NCBI RefSeq assembly: GCF_900215205.1
Contig: NZ_OBDY01000001.1
Coordinates: forward strand, 62,001 to 126,000
DNA from: Paractinoplanes atraurantiacus
Lineage (GTDB): Bacteria; Actinomycetota; Actinomycetes; Mycobacteriales; Micromonosporaceae
Length of the DNA: 64,000 bases
Reading direction: 5' to 3'
The notes under the pieces: generated by a model
What the model was told of the DNA's origin: nothing
Database searches by the model: none
The model's input: only the letters and a program-made list of their open reading frames with translations
Shown here: positions 50,910 to 59,791 of the stretch, one piece after another
Position numbering within the stretch: position 1 is the stretch's first letter
Layout of the letters: each line of letters opens with the position of its first letter
Made by a program: the position numbers and the translations under genes

Positions 50910-51338
50910 TGCTCTCCTCAGTTGTCTCGGTCCGTAGCTAACGAACGTGCCACCGTCGGTTCATCTTCCTGCACGACATAGCGGACCGCCGCCTACGGGG
51001 CGCTCCTCTATGTGACGTGTCGCAGAAAGTCATCACCTTACGGTTCGCCGCCGCAATGCCCAGCCGTCTGACGGGGCTGGCGGCAAGGATTGCGGTCGGT
51101 GGTGCGCGCTGATGCTCCAAGGCCGCGACCGACGACATTTCGGTCACCACCCGTGTCCTCTCGATGGGTAGGTCACCGCAAGTAAGAGCGAGGGGCGGGC
51201 TCCACTCCGGCGCTGGCGAAAATGCAACGGTAGTGAACCTGCTCCGAGAAGGGCTGCCGCCGATCGTGCCTTCGCTGGCTCAAGTTGGCACGCTGAAGCC
51301 CTTACCGGAGGACGTGCGCCGACCACTAGCGTTCGTAC
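50910..51338. other. Divergent intergenic region between the two methyltransferases
   Basis: 429 bp with no convincing gene. It must contain promoters for both methyltransferase operons. Small open frames here have no recognisable content. Words such as CGGTCGGT/ACCGACG near 51094-51127 hint at dyads that could be self-regulatory sites for the methyltransferases or their winged-helix tails. Confidence 0.4.
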
Positions 51339-52745
51339 ATGCGTACGAATAGATCTTCGAATCGTCAGGTTGGCAGCGCGGCTCTAACCCAAGATCCTCC
51401 GGATCAGGATGCCTTGCCCGAAGCGAGAGCACGGCCAGAGGGCTGGGCGCCGAGCCGGGCGCCAGGCCAGGATGAGGTGCCCGCGCCGCAGGTAAGGGGT
51501 GGCGGCTGCGAGAGCTTCGAGGTCGTCGAGGTCTGTGCGGGCGCAGGTGGTCAAGCCCTCGGCCTGGAGCGAGCGGGATTCGATCATGCGGTCGCGGTGG
51601 AGCTGGATGGCAACGCGTGCAACACGCTACGCAACAACCGGCCAGCCTGGAAAATCGTCGAGGGTGATGTTGCGAACCGGTCGGTGTGGCGTCCAGCCGA
51701 CTTTCAGGGCGTCTCGCTTTTGGCGGGCGGCGTCCCCTGCCCGCCGTTCTCCATCGCGGGAAAGCAGCTGGGCGCGGATGACGAGAGAGACCTTTTCGCC
51801 TGGGCAGTGGAACAGGTAGCCATCGTCAAACCCCGGGCACTGTTGCTGGAGAACGTGCGTGGACTGAGTCTCCCGCGCTTTGCCGGCTATCGGCAGCACA
51901 TCCTCGATCGCCTCACCGAGCTCAGGTATGTCCCGTTTTGGCGATTGCTAAACGCATCCGATCATGGCGTTCCGCAGCTCCGGCCACGCTTCATCCTGGT
52001 AGCCCTCAAGAGTGAAGACGCGCCGTATTTCCGCTGGCCGGCCCCCGCGGGCGCGGCTCCGACGGTAGGGGAGGCGCTAACCAGTCTGATGGGAGCTAAT
52101 GGCTGGGACGGAACTGATGCATGGGCCGCCAAAGCAAACAAGATCGCTCCTACCATCGTCGGCGGCTCCAAGAAGCACGGTGGTGCGGATCTAGGTCCCA
52201 CGAGGGCGAGACGAGCTTGGGCCGAGTTAGGAGTAAACGGTTCGAGCGTCGGGGATCTCGCCCCAAACTGGGGCGACAGGTTCGAGGTGGGGCCGAAGCT
52301 GACTAACGAAATGGTGGCTAGGATCCAAGGCTGGTCTGCTGACGATGAGTGGCTGTTCACTGGGAGTAAAACGGCTCGATATCGTCAGATAGGCAACGCC
52401 TTTCCGCCTCCAGTGGCCTATGCGGTTGGTGCCGAAATCATGCGGGCGTTCAAGAGAGACCGAGAGCCGAGAGGCGCCGAGGCCACCAGCCGCGACGTGC
52501 TTTTTGAGGCGCTGCGATCGGAGGAGGTCTTTTTGGGGCGCAGCCGGCTGATGCGGCTGGCTGGCATCGTTGAGGGCGCCGAGCTGGAGCAGAGGCTCAG
52601 TACACTGAGCCGGGATTTCGACTTACAAGTCGTTGATACCGGCGCTGAGCCGGCGTACCGGCTCGGCAGGTTCAAGGGCTTCACCGGTCAAACCGATCAC
52701 CGTCGGCACGACACCTTCCTCAAGTATCGAACTCGGATAAGCTAG
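51339..52745 (+). CDS. DNA cytosine-5 methyltransferase (copy 2)
   Basis: 468 residues with the ATG at 51339, but the first ~58 residues are unlike the paralogue and an in-frame GTG at 51477 would give a 422-residue protein closer to its length. Motifs: I CAGAGGQALGLERAG, IV GGVPCPPFSIAGKQLG with C134, VI LLENVRGLSLPRF, VIII QLRPRFILVAL, X YRQIGNAFPPPVAYAVG. The recognition-region stretch APTIVGGSKKHGGADLGPTR is identical to that of copy 1, so related targets are likely. The winged-helix-like tail (LMRLAGIVEGAELEQRLS, PAYRLGRFKGFTGQ) is shared too. It is divergent from copy 1. Confidence 0.87.
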   Translation: MRTNRSSNRQVGSAALTQDPPDQDALPEARARPEGWAPSRAPGQDEVPAPQVRGGGCESFEVVEVCAGAGGQALGLERAGFDHAVAVELDGNACNTLRNNRPAWKIVEGDVANRSVWRPADFQGVSLLAGGVPCPPFSIAGKQLGADDERDLFAWAVEQVAIVKPRALLLENVRGLSLPRFAGYRQHILDRLTELRYVPFWRLLNASDHGVPQLRPRFILVALKSEDAPYFRWPAPAGAAPTVGEALTSLMGANGWDGTDAWAAKANKIAPTIVGGSKKHGGADLGPTRARRAWAELGVNGSSVGDLAPNWGDRFEVGPKLTNEMVARIQGWSADDEWLFTGSKTARYRQIGNAFPPPVAYAVGAEIMRAFKRDREPRGAEATSRDVLFEALRSEEVFLGRSRLMRLAGIVEGAELEQRLSTLSRDFDLQVVDTGAEPAYRLGRFKGFTGQTDHRRHDTFLKYRTRIS

Positions 52746-53164
52746 CCTTCGTCCTTTGTAGAGCGGACTCGCCGTGGCGTGGGTTGCGTAGTTCGGGCTG
52801 GCCGGCGCGAACTTGAGCTACCTCGTGTATCAGGATCTTGCGGGGACGGACGGCAACCAATCTGGTCCTCGTCCCCGCAAGAGTCTCGATCTGATGCGGG
52901 TCAGAACACTGGAACGCACCTCCGCAACTCTGATGCCGTGCCGTCACGTGGCGCGCCAGCGGTTGGCGGCTGGTCATGCCACCCCTTGAGTTCCCCCCGC
53001 TTTGACGGAGCTGTAGCCGGTCCATGTGCAGCGGATGGGTGACCCAGGCACTGGGTGATATTTAGCGTCCCGGCTGTGTTTGCGAACAGGTCGCGACGTG
53101 GAAGCATGACCGAGCCGATCTTGCGCCGGCTAGATTTCCGGAAGGTGCGACGGGGAGGATTGCA
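52746..53164. other. Intergenic region before the ATPase gene
   Basis: 419 bp. A long-loop hairpin (52836-52882) occupies the first third. Beyond it I see no gene with recognisable content; short open frames are on both strands but lack ribosome-binding sites. The ATPase promoter should be within 53050-53160, and a purine-rich GGGGAGGA at 53154-53161 is its likely ribosome-binding site. Confidence 0.45.
52836..52882. terminator. Hairpin with 13-bp stem and 21-base loop after methyltransferase 2
   Basis: TCTTGCGGGGACG (52836-52848) pairs perfectly with 52870-52882. It starts 90 bp after the stop of copy 2. The loop is longer than typical for a terminator; a small transposon end or a regulatory element is an alternative. 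Confidence 0.45.
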
Positions 53165-54832
53165 GTGATCGAGGGCGTCAAGTTTGTGCGCTATCGCGGG
53201 TTCGAGCGGTTTCAGGTGAAGCTATCTCCGGACGCCATTCTGGTTGGCCCGAACAGCGCGGGAAAATCGACCATCATCGAGTCGCTGGCGCTGGCTGAGA
53301 GATGTCTGCGAACGGCCCGGCGTAGGGCTCCAACCCTGAGAGTCGATCTTCAGGACAGGAAGGTCAAGGCTTTCGCCCTTCCTCGCCCCGAGGTTGAAGG
53401 GGTAGACCCTGTCTACTACGACTTTTCCCGCGAGGGAACGCGAGTAACGGTGAGCTGGTCGACCGGCGCGCAGTTGCACCTCAGCTGGCCCGGCGACGAC
53501 GACGGTTCTCAAGACGGCTACTACTGGCTCGAGCATCCGGACGGTTGGCAGCCCAGAGCCAACATGGTCGACCAGTGGTATCCGGCGCCGACGATCGTTC
53601 CGGTCGTCACCCCTCTCGATCCGGTGGAGGACCTGAAGAACGCCGATTACATTCGCAAGCTCGCCGGCAGTCGGCTGGCTAGCAGGCACTTCCGCAATCA
53701 CCTGTGGCTGATGAAAAAGACCGGCGAACTTCAGGAGTTCCTCGACTTCGCGGCGCCCTGGATCCCCGAGATCGATGTCCGCGAGGTCGTGCTGGACGCG
53801 GGGGCGGACCGGCTGGGTGTGTTCTACAACGAAAGGCGTAGCCGCATCCCGAAGGAGCTCGCCTGGGCGGGCGACGGCATGCAGATTTGGCTACAGCTGC
53901 TCTGGCACATCTATCGCGCGAAGGACGCGCCAACAATCGTGCTGGATGAACCCGAGGTATATCTGCACCCAGATTTGCAACGGCGTCTGATCCGCCTGCT
54001 CGACGAGTGCGAAGCCCAGGTGATTTTGGCGAGCCACTCCTCCGAGGTGATCACCGAGGCTTCCCCCGAGTCGGTGGTGTGGATCGACCGGAGCCAGCGC
54101 GGCGGCAAGCGAGTGAGCGCGCCCTCGAAGCTGGCAGGTATCGCTGATGGCCTGGGCACTAACTACAATCTGGCACTCGTCCGTGCGAGCCGGAGCCGGA
54201 TGGTTATCGCGGCGGAATCTGCTGACATACGTCTACTCCGCCATCTGGCGCGCGTTGTGGGTGCGCGGGCCATCTCGACCGAGGACAACGTCTCGTTTGT
54301 GCCGATCCGGTCCTTCACCGCATGGGCGAGTAGCGATCCGCTCATCTGGATGGCTAAGGATGTGCTTGCTGAAGTACCCACATTCGCTGTCCTGTTGAGT
54401 TCCGGCGGCCGTCCGTACGAGTTCGATTCGAAGATTGCCGGCGAGCTTGCCGGCGCGGGCATCGAATGCAGAATCTGGCCCTGGAGGGAACTTCTTAACT
54501 CCCTGCTCACTTCGCCTGTCCTAAGCCGGGCCTCGGGATCCGACCCCGCCGTCATGGCTCACCGGTTGGCAGATGCTATCGACGCAGCGGCAGATGAGGC
54601 GCAGCAAAATTTCGAGGTAGTAAGGCGGGCTGTCGGGGGGTCTCTCGACGTAGAAGAGGTGGAGCGGGTCCGCACAGTCTCGGCGCAGCTAGTCATCGAT
54701 CATCTAAACCAGTGGCTGGTTCCGAAGGGATACCGGAGCCTGACACCGGCTTCGATTGCCAAGGCAGCCCGATACGCAGATCTGCCAGTAGAGGTCAGCT
54801 CAGCGCTGATTGCCCTGGAAGACGCGCTCTAA
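53165..54832 (+). CDS. OLD/AAA15-type ATPase of the defence island
   Basis: 555 residues, GTG start. N-terminal SMC/ABC-like ATPase: FVRYRGFERFQVKLSPDA, Walker A GPNSAGKSTI (28-37), and Walker B with signature-like PTIVLDEPEVYLHPDLQR (~257-274), LASHSSEVITEA. After ~residue 335 there is a TOPRIM-like region (MVIAAESADIRLLRHLARV) whose later aspartates are not obvious, so nuclease activity may be lost. OLD-type ATPases are frequent effectors or sensors in antiphage systems such as Gabija and retron-linked modules. Its stop abuts the stop of the convergent DUF3883 gene with no gap. Confidence 0.82.
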   Translation: MIEGVKFVRYRGFERFQVKLSPDAILVGPNSAGKSTIIESLALAERCLRTARRRAPTLRVDLQDRKVKAFALPRPEVEGVDPVYYDFSREGTRVTVSWSTGAQLHLSWPGDDDGSQDGYYWLEHPDGWQPRANMVDQWYPAPTIVPVVTPLDPVEDLKNADYIRKLAGSRLASRHFRNHLWLMKKTGELQEFLDFAAPWIPEIDVREVVLDAGADRLGVFYNERRSRIPKELAWAGDGMQIWLQLLWHIYRAKDAPTIVLDEPEVYLHPDLQRRLIRLLDECEAQVILASHSSEVITEASPESVVWIDRSQRGGKRVSAPSKLAGIADGLGTNYNLALVRASRSRMVIAAESADIRLLRHLARVVGARAISTEDNVSFVPIRSFTAWASSDPLIWMAKDVLAEVPTFAVLLSSGGRPYEFDSKIAGELAGAGIECRIWPWRELLNSLLTSPVLSRASGSDPAVMAHRLADAIDAAADEAQQNFEVVRRAVGGSLDVEEVERVRTVSAQLVIDHLNQWLVPKGYRSLTPASIAKAARYADLPVEVSSALIALEDAL

Positions 54833-55744
54833 CTAGGACGGCATCCAGTCGAAACGCCCGGGCGGTGTAACAGGAATTTCGAGGTCGAGGAAGGGAAGAC
54901 CTCCGACAATATCTTGTGGCCCAAGGGTGTACCTTGCGCTTTCCCATCGAGCCGTTGCTGTGTTGTCTGCTGGCGCTTTGGTGACGAGGACGGCAGTCGG
55001 CACAGTCCCGACCGCGCCGATGGTGCCGTCCTCAGTGAGGCCGATTGTTACCAGTCGCCAGGCAGGATCGAGTTGCGCGATCTCGTATTCATGGCGGCTC
55101 AGAAATATAACTAGGCGGCCGCGCCGATTCGTGCTCTTCACTTCCAAATGCCAGACGGCGCGGCCGTCGGACAGTTCGATGTCATAGCCAAGCCCGTCAC
55201 TTTGCAGAGCGACGTGTCTAGCAGAACCTGGCGCGACCGTGTTCAACAGCAGCATCAGTGCGCTTTCTCCAGCTAAACCGATTCGTGCCCGCTCGGCTAA
55301 GTCGATCTTCCGATGCACCTGGCGGACCGTCAGCACAGCCTCCTCTTCTGGCAATCCGAGAGCGTTTGCAACGTGTGCGAGGTCGCTGGGCATGTCGTCA
55401 GGCTTGGAGACGTAGCTGTCGGCCTCGGCGAGCCATGGCGGCTGAGCCTTCTGAAGCGTTGCGCCGAGTAGTACTCGTGCGAAGCTGCCGGGGGCACTCT
55501 GGGCGGCCCGGCCGATAAGCACGAAACCTTGCTCACTATCGGCGACAAGCTTCATGAAAACAAGCCAGTCGAGGGCGGTCGCATATTGGGTTCGTGTCAG
55601 ATCTGCGTAGGCCGGATCGGCACGGATCAGCGCTGCTGCCTGGTCGTATGACGACCGTGACAGCAGATACAACCAGCGCAGCGCAGCGCGCAGCGTCCTC
55701 TCAGGAAGCACGCGACAGGTATCCCAGAAGCGCGGCCACGTCAT
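54833..55744 (-). CDS. DUF3883 PD-(D/E)XK nuclease-like protein
   Basis: 303 residues. N-terminal helical region (~1-150; LSRSSYDQAAALIRAD), then a DUF3883-type restriction fold: GLAGESALMLLLN (E160), GLGYDIELSD with D188, and LEVKST with E201 and K203, the D-ExK catalytic set. It is expected to cut DNA. The ATG at 55744 lies 44 bp inside the end of the helicase gene, so it is the last gene of the ParB-SNF2-DUF3883 operon. Codon use is mixed, unlike the strong GC3 bias outside the island. Confidence 0.8.
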   Translation of the reverse strand: MTWPRFWDTCRVLPERTLRAALRWLYLLSRSSYDQAAALIRADPAYADLTRTQYATALDWLVFMKLVADSEQGFVLIGRAAQSAPGSFARVLLGATLQKAQPPWLAEADSYVSKPDDMPSDLAHVANALGLPEEEAVLTVRQVHRKIDLAERARIGLAGESALMLLLNTVAPGSARHVALQSDGLGYDIELSDGRAVWHLEVKSTNRRGRLVIFLSRHEYEIAQLDPAWRLVTIGLTEDGTIGAVGTVPTAVLVTKAPADNTATARWESARYTLGPQDIVGGLPFLDLEIPVTPPGRFDWMPS

Positions 55745-57512
55745 TGGTGTTCATGCCGACTGACGAGTCTGGTTCTTCCTCGAGGTCGCTCAGCTGGAGA
55801 ACGTCTGGATCGTCGAGAATCCCGCCCATGAAGCGGAGCTTGTCCGCCAGCCGAGCGGCTACCAGCTCGTCGATCGTCTCATTGGCGACCAGGATGCGAA
55901 TGCGTGTTTCGGTTCCCGGGGCGAGTCCGAGCCGGTGGATGCGATCCTGGCTTTGCAAGAAGCGCCCGGCGGCAAAATCGCGATCTAGGTATACCGCTTC
56001 ATGACACTCGTGGTGCAAGCTGACGCCCTCGCCGAGCGTGGCTGGGTTTGACAGCAGGACCATGCAATCGTCGTCCTCGCGGAATCGCCTCAGCTGCTCG
56101 GTGCGATCTAGGGTTCCCCCATGGACCACGGCGGGACTGTACGCCTTCAGCAATTCCTCGAGGGACGTCAGATTGCGCACAAAAGTGGACCAGACAATCG
56201 TCTTGCGGCCACGTGCAGAGTTGTCCGAAACGATCTTCAGCGCGGCTTGGTACTTCGGAGCGAGCTCGTATGCAGGAAGGTCTCGCATGAGTTCGGAGAG
56301 AGAGGAGTCGGCCGGTGGAATGAGTGGCGGAACTCTATAGGGCAGCGGGTCGTACCGGCTCGCACCCGGCGCTAGGAGGGCCGGCGTCGTTGCCGCCATC
56401 AGTAGGTAAAGCGTGATCCGCCCGAGCGCCTCAATCTCGTCGCTGCCGGATCGCACTCGCCGGGACACCTGCCCGAGCAGCGCGTCGTACAATTCGCGGT
56501 GCAGTGGCGACAGGTCTACTGGAACGGTTTTGATGTCGACGTCTGGCAGATGAAGCTGTGCCTTGGTCGTCCGGACGAAGAGCGGCCGCAGCTTCTGACT
56601 CGCCGTCCGAAGGTCATTGCCAGCGATTGCCCGAGATACGGCTCGCCGGCCTTGGCCTGGCCAAACGAAGGACATCAAGTTTTCTAGATCCCGCGGCCCG
56701 TTCGGTGCGGGTGTTCCGGTGAGGATGAGACGGTGTGCCGCGTATGGGCCGAGCGCCAGACAAACGGATCCCCAAGCGCCGGCTGCCCCCAGCTTCATTC
56801 GATGTGCCTCGTCGAGGACGAGCATGGAGGTCCGCGCCTTCAACCAGTTCAATAGAGCGGCACGTGCATCGGGGAGCCGCTCGTAGTTGATAAGAACGAT
56901 GTCCGCTTGCGGGACGGTCGAGGTATCCATGGCGGCGACCCTTGGAGCCGCTTCCGGGGAGTAGCAGACGAGGGTCTCATTCTGCCAGCTTTCCTGCGCC
57001 GACTTTGGGCACACGACCAGCATGCGCTGGACGAGACCGCGATCGCGGCGCGCTTGGAAGAGCGCCAGGCCCATCCGGGTCTTACCGGCGCCGGGGACGC
57101 TGAAATTGGCTCCGTGAGAGAGGCCTGCCAGTTTGACGAGATGCTCAAGTTGAAGATCGTTTAGGTTGCCGATCCATCCACCGCCGAGTAAGTCGCCCGG
57201 CGATGGAGGTGTGCTCGCGCGTTCCCCTGTGCCGGACAGCACGGCCGCGGCCGTGGAGGCATCCGCGTTGTTTTGCTCGACCAAGGCGAGTAGCTCGGGC
57301 TGCCAGCGCACATTGCCGTGATCGCCAGCCGGCCAATGGGACAGCTCGTCGAGGTTGACTAAGAAATCATCAATGTCGACGTCGATAGCCGTGAGACTGA
57401 TGCTCGTCGCGGTTGGTAGCCGGCCACGTAGTGCCTGCAGGGCGCGGCTCATGGGCTCATCGCAGGTGAGCTCAATTCGTCCTGCGACCGTCGAGAAACG
57501 AAGGTCAAGCAT
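55701..57512 (-). CDS. SNF2-family DNA helicase/translocase
   Basis: 603 residues from the ATG at 57512, which overlaps the ParB-like stop by one base (TGATG). Helicase core: Walker A VPGAGKTRMG (139-148), DEAH box LVLDEAHRMK (234-237), LTGTPAPNGP, C-terminal lobe TIVWSTFVRNLTSLEELL, VVHGGTLDRTEQLRRF, NPATLGEGVSLHHE, and motif VI FLQSQDRIHRLG. N-terminal ~110 residues are a specific domain without known motif. SNF2 proteins translocate on dsDNA; in defence systems they drive nucleases or scan DNA. Likely partner of the DUF3883 protein. Confidence 0.88.
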   Translation of the reverse strand: MLDLRFSTVAGRIELTCDEPMSRALQALRGRLPTATSISLTAIDVDIDDFLVNLDELSHWPAGDHGNVRWQPELLALVEQNNADASTAAAVLSGTGERASTPPSPGDLLGGGWIGNLNDLQLEHLVKLAGLSHGANFSVPGAGKTRMGLALFQARRDRGLVQRMLVVCPKSAQESWQNETLVCYSPEAAPRVAAMDTSTVPQADIVLINYERLPDARAALLNWLKARTSMLVLDEAHRMKLGAAGAWGSVCLALGPYAAHRLILTGTPAPNGPRDLENLMSFVWPGQGRRAVSRAIAGNDLRTASQKLRPLFVRTTKAQLHLPDVDIKTVPVDLSPLHRELYDALLGQVSRRVRSGSDEIEALGRITLYLLMAATTPALLAPGASRYDPLPYRVPPLIPPADSSLSELMRDLPAYELAPKYQAALKIVSDNSARGRKTIVWSTFVRNLTSLEELLKAYSPAVVHGGTLDRTEQLRRFREDDDCMVLLSNPATLGEGVSLHHECHEAVYLDRDFAAGRFLQSQDRIHRLGLAPGTETRIRILVANETIDELVAARLADKLRFMGGILDDPDVLQLSDLEEEPDSSVGMNTNDVAALLGYLSRAS

Positions 57513-58978
57513 CAGGAGGCGTCGTCCTTGAGCGTGGTTGCTCCGCGCAGCCATGCCAAGCCAGGCCGATCCTGTGCCTTCTCGGCCGAGCGAAGTACGA
57601 GCTGGGCGAGCTTGGTGATGCTGACCTGCAGCTGGCTTAGGGCGTCGTCCAGATCATCCGCGTCGAAGTTGGCGGTGGCCCGGGCTTCAGCCACGGCCGA
57701 GGCGGCGAGATCGAGACTCTCGGCCGCATCGGTGAGCCGCTCTACGGCGGCGTAGCGGCGCTTTGTGACCCTGCTGTTCTTTCCGGCCTTGTCCAGCGCC
57801 GAGTCGAATGCCTCGTCGATGTTCTTCAGCTCCTTGCTCGCTTCCGCGAGCTTTTCCGGAGTCACGAGTGCCGGGGACAGCTCCGTCGCCTTTGCCTTCA
57901 GGATCGACGTGGTCCACGACTTTAGCTTTTCGAGCTCGGCACTCGGCGGGGAAGTGGTGATCGACGTGCCCGGGATTGCTTTCGGGGCGGCTGTAGCCAC
58001 GATATCCGGCACGATTCTCTTGAGATACTTCCGAGTGAAGTCTGCATCGATGAGGCGAAGGTCGGTCTTGGACTTGTCAAGCACCATAGCCGCGAGACGC
58101 TGCTCCTTCAGGGCCTCCGCCTGATCTGGAGAGTTGGCCTTTAGCACATTCCATGCCCGGTATAGCTCCTCCAGCTGACCCTGGTCGGACTCGAAGTCAA
58201 TGAGCCGCATCGACAGCTCCGCGCCGGCGGTCCCGGCGGAACGGCTGCGTTCGATGGCCTCCCGGACGAACTGAAGAATCCAGACATTTCTCTCGAAAGT
58301 CGCCGCCTTCATCCGGAATGCTCGCTGGATCTTGACCGGCGGATGGCCGGAAGCTACGCGCTCGTCTATTGCAAGCAGAAGGTTCATGAAGGAGTAGTCG
58401 CGCCGGTGATCCTTGCGCAACTGGAGCGCGAGTTCGATGCCCTGAATGTCGTCCAGCCCGGCATCCTTTGGCAGGACTGCGACACGGATGTTCTCAGAGC
58501 CCAGCTCTTTTAGTGCGGCCCGGCGCGTATTGCCGTTGATCAGAACCCCGGACCGCGTGATGATGCCAGGCTCGTTCTGGCCGTGTTCGCGCAAGTCCTC
58601 CTTCAGGGCGTCGAAGCTCGGATCTGTCTTCCCCGGATCTGTCGGACTTCCCATGAGCAAGTCATGGAGGTACTTCTGTGCCGTCTGTCCGTAAGGGTCC
58701 ATTTCCAGCGCTCTGTCGCGCTCGGGGTCCAACGCCCGTTGTGCTCTGATCCGGTGCGTGTTGGGGTTATAGGTCAGCAGATTGATCGGCATCTGAATCA
58801 CAGGCAGCGGCAGGGGACGGTCGCGGTACTCAATGGACAGTGTTTCCAGGAGGCCTGACTTATCGAGAGCGTCGAGGCGCAGCTCAACCACGTTTTGAAC
58901 ATCCACGGCGTTTGCTGGACCGGGCAGAATCACGGATGTGTCCCCATTCGTGGTGGCGCTGGTGTGCTCCGAGATCAT
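57512..58978 (-). CDS. ParB-like domain protein
   Basis: 488 residues from the ATG at 58978, with GGGAG six bases upstream; the open frame continues further but overlaps the divergent gene. Residues ~55-175 resemble ParB/Srx-type domains: PVIQMPINLLTYNPNTHR, LREHGQNEPGIITRSGV, and the CTP/phosphate-loop-like GNTRRAAL (149-156). Then ~residues 175-330 are helical with a possible helix-turn-helix (PPVKIQRAFRMKAATFERNV), and the last ~120 residues are strongly alpha-helical/coiled (KLAEASKELKNIDEAF). It could bind DNA and nucleotides and load the helicase. First gene of the three-gene operon. Confidence 0.72.
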   Translation of the reverse strand: MISEHTSATTNGDTSVILPGPANAVDVQNVVELRLDALDKSGLLETLSIEYRDRPLPLPVIQMPINLLTYNPNTHRIRAQRALDPERDRALEMDPYGQTAQKYLHDLLMGSPTDPGKTDPSFDALKEDLREHGQNEPGIITRSGVLINGNTRRAALKELGSENIRVAVLPKDAGLDDIQGIELALQLRKDHRRDYSFMNLLLAIDERVASGHPPVKIQRAFRMKAATFERNVWILQFVREAIERSRSAGTAGAELSMRLIDFESDQGQLEELYRAWNVLKANSPDQAEALKEQRLAAMVLDKSKTDLRLIDADFTRKYLKRIVPDIVATAAPKAIPGTSITTSPPSAELEKLKSWTTSILKAKATELSPALVTPEKLAEASKELKNIDEAFDSALDKAGKNSRVTKRRYAAVERLTDAAESLDLAASAVAEARATANFDADDLDDALSQLQVSITKLAQLVLRSAEKAQDRPGLAWLRGATTLKDDAS

Positions 58979-59036
58979 CGTCGTCTCCCAATCGAGGGTC
59001 AAGGACGCTGCCGACGGGTCGCGCCGCAATGCGAGT

Positions 59037-59714
59037 ATGACGGTCATGACCCGACTTGATTGGCGTAACACGAGCCTGTCCGGCCGCAAGCGCATAGCTC
59101 TCTGGCTGCATACCGAAGTGCGGCAAGGAGGCGTCTTCACTAAGCAGCAGATGCGCACAGCGCTGAGCACTGCGGACAAGGAGGAGCAGGACGAGCAGCT
59201 CGATCGCCGAATGCGGGACCTCCGTGACGAAGGTTGGGTCATCTCGACTAACCGCGAAGATCGTTCGCTGGCGCTGAAGGAACTTCGCCTGGTCCAGGAA
59301 GGCGGGGCGGTGTGGCAAGACGGTTACCAGTCGCGCAAACCCAAGGTCCCGACGGCCAAGGAGCGCGCTGCAATCTTTGCTGCGGATGACTACGCCTGTC
59401 GCTTCTGTGGTACAAGCGCTGGCGATACCTATCCCGAAGACGCTCTGCGCACAGCGAAGCTAACGTTGTCGATGGGAGACTCCGGTTTGGTGACGTCATG
59501 TGATCGTTGCCGGGCGGGAACGCCGGAGGTCGGCACCACTGATGACATCTTGGAAGCGGCGTCGGAGTTGACCGCCGAGGAACAAGCTGTTTTGAGGCAT
59601 TGGGTGTTCCAAGGCCGTCGGCCCAAGAGTTCGCTTACCAGGGTGTGGGCTCGGTACAACCAGCTATCCGCCACCGAACGGCGGGCTTTCGCCGCTGAGC
59701 TGAGACGTCGCTAG
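59037..59714 (+). CDS. Winged-helix / zinc-finger (HNH-like) protein
   Basis: 225 residues from the ATG at 59037 (ATG at 59046 also possible). N-terminal winged-helix domain (~8-95; TSLSGRKRIALWLHTEV, FTKQQMRTALSTADKEEQ). Middle zinc ribbon with CxxC pairs: YACRFCGTSAGDTY and VTSCDRCRAG, spaced as in HNH nucleases, but the histidines that make the HNH active site are not visible between them. So it is either an inactive HNH relative or a pure DNA-binding subunit. Divergent from the ParB-like gene across a 58-bp promoter region. Confidence 0.7.
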   Translation: MTVMTRLDWRNTSLSGRKRIALWLHTEVRQGGVFTKQQMRTALSTADKEEQDEQLDRRMRDLRDEGWVISTNREDRSLALKELRLVQEGGAVWQDGYQSRKPKVPTAKERAAIFAADDYACRFCGTSAGDTYPEDALRTAKLTLSMGDSGLVTSCDRCRAGTPEVGTTDDILEAASELTAEEQAVLRHWVFQGRRPKSSLTRVWARYNQLSATERRAFAAELRRR

Positions 59715-59791
59715 GCGCCCTGCTGTGTTCGAACCTCATCTTGAGGGTCGGATAGCGTGAGCAGGGGACACCGACTGGCTAAGGGGAGCAC

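Noticed and set aside
52720..53025. Minus-strand open frame between methyltransferase 2 and the ATPase
   Set aside because: No recognisable content or ribosome-binding site, and it overlaps the end of the methyltransferase gene and a hairpin.
53165..59714. Named systems Gabija, Septu or DISARM
   Set aside because: Gabija needs a UvrD-like helicase next to the OLD protein, Septu an ATPase adjacent to an active HNH protein, DISARM the DUF1998 and PLD genes; none fits, although single components are shared.
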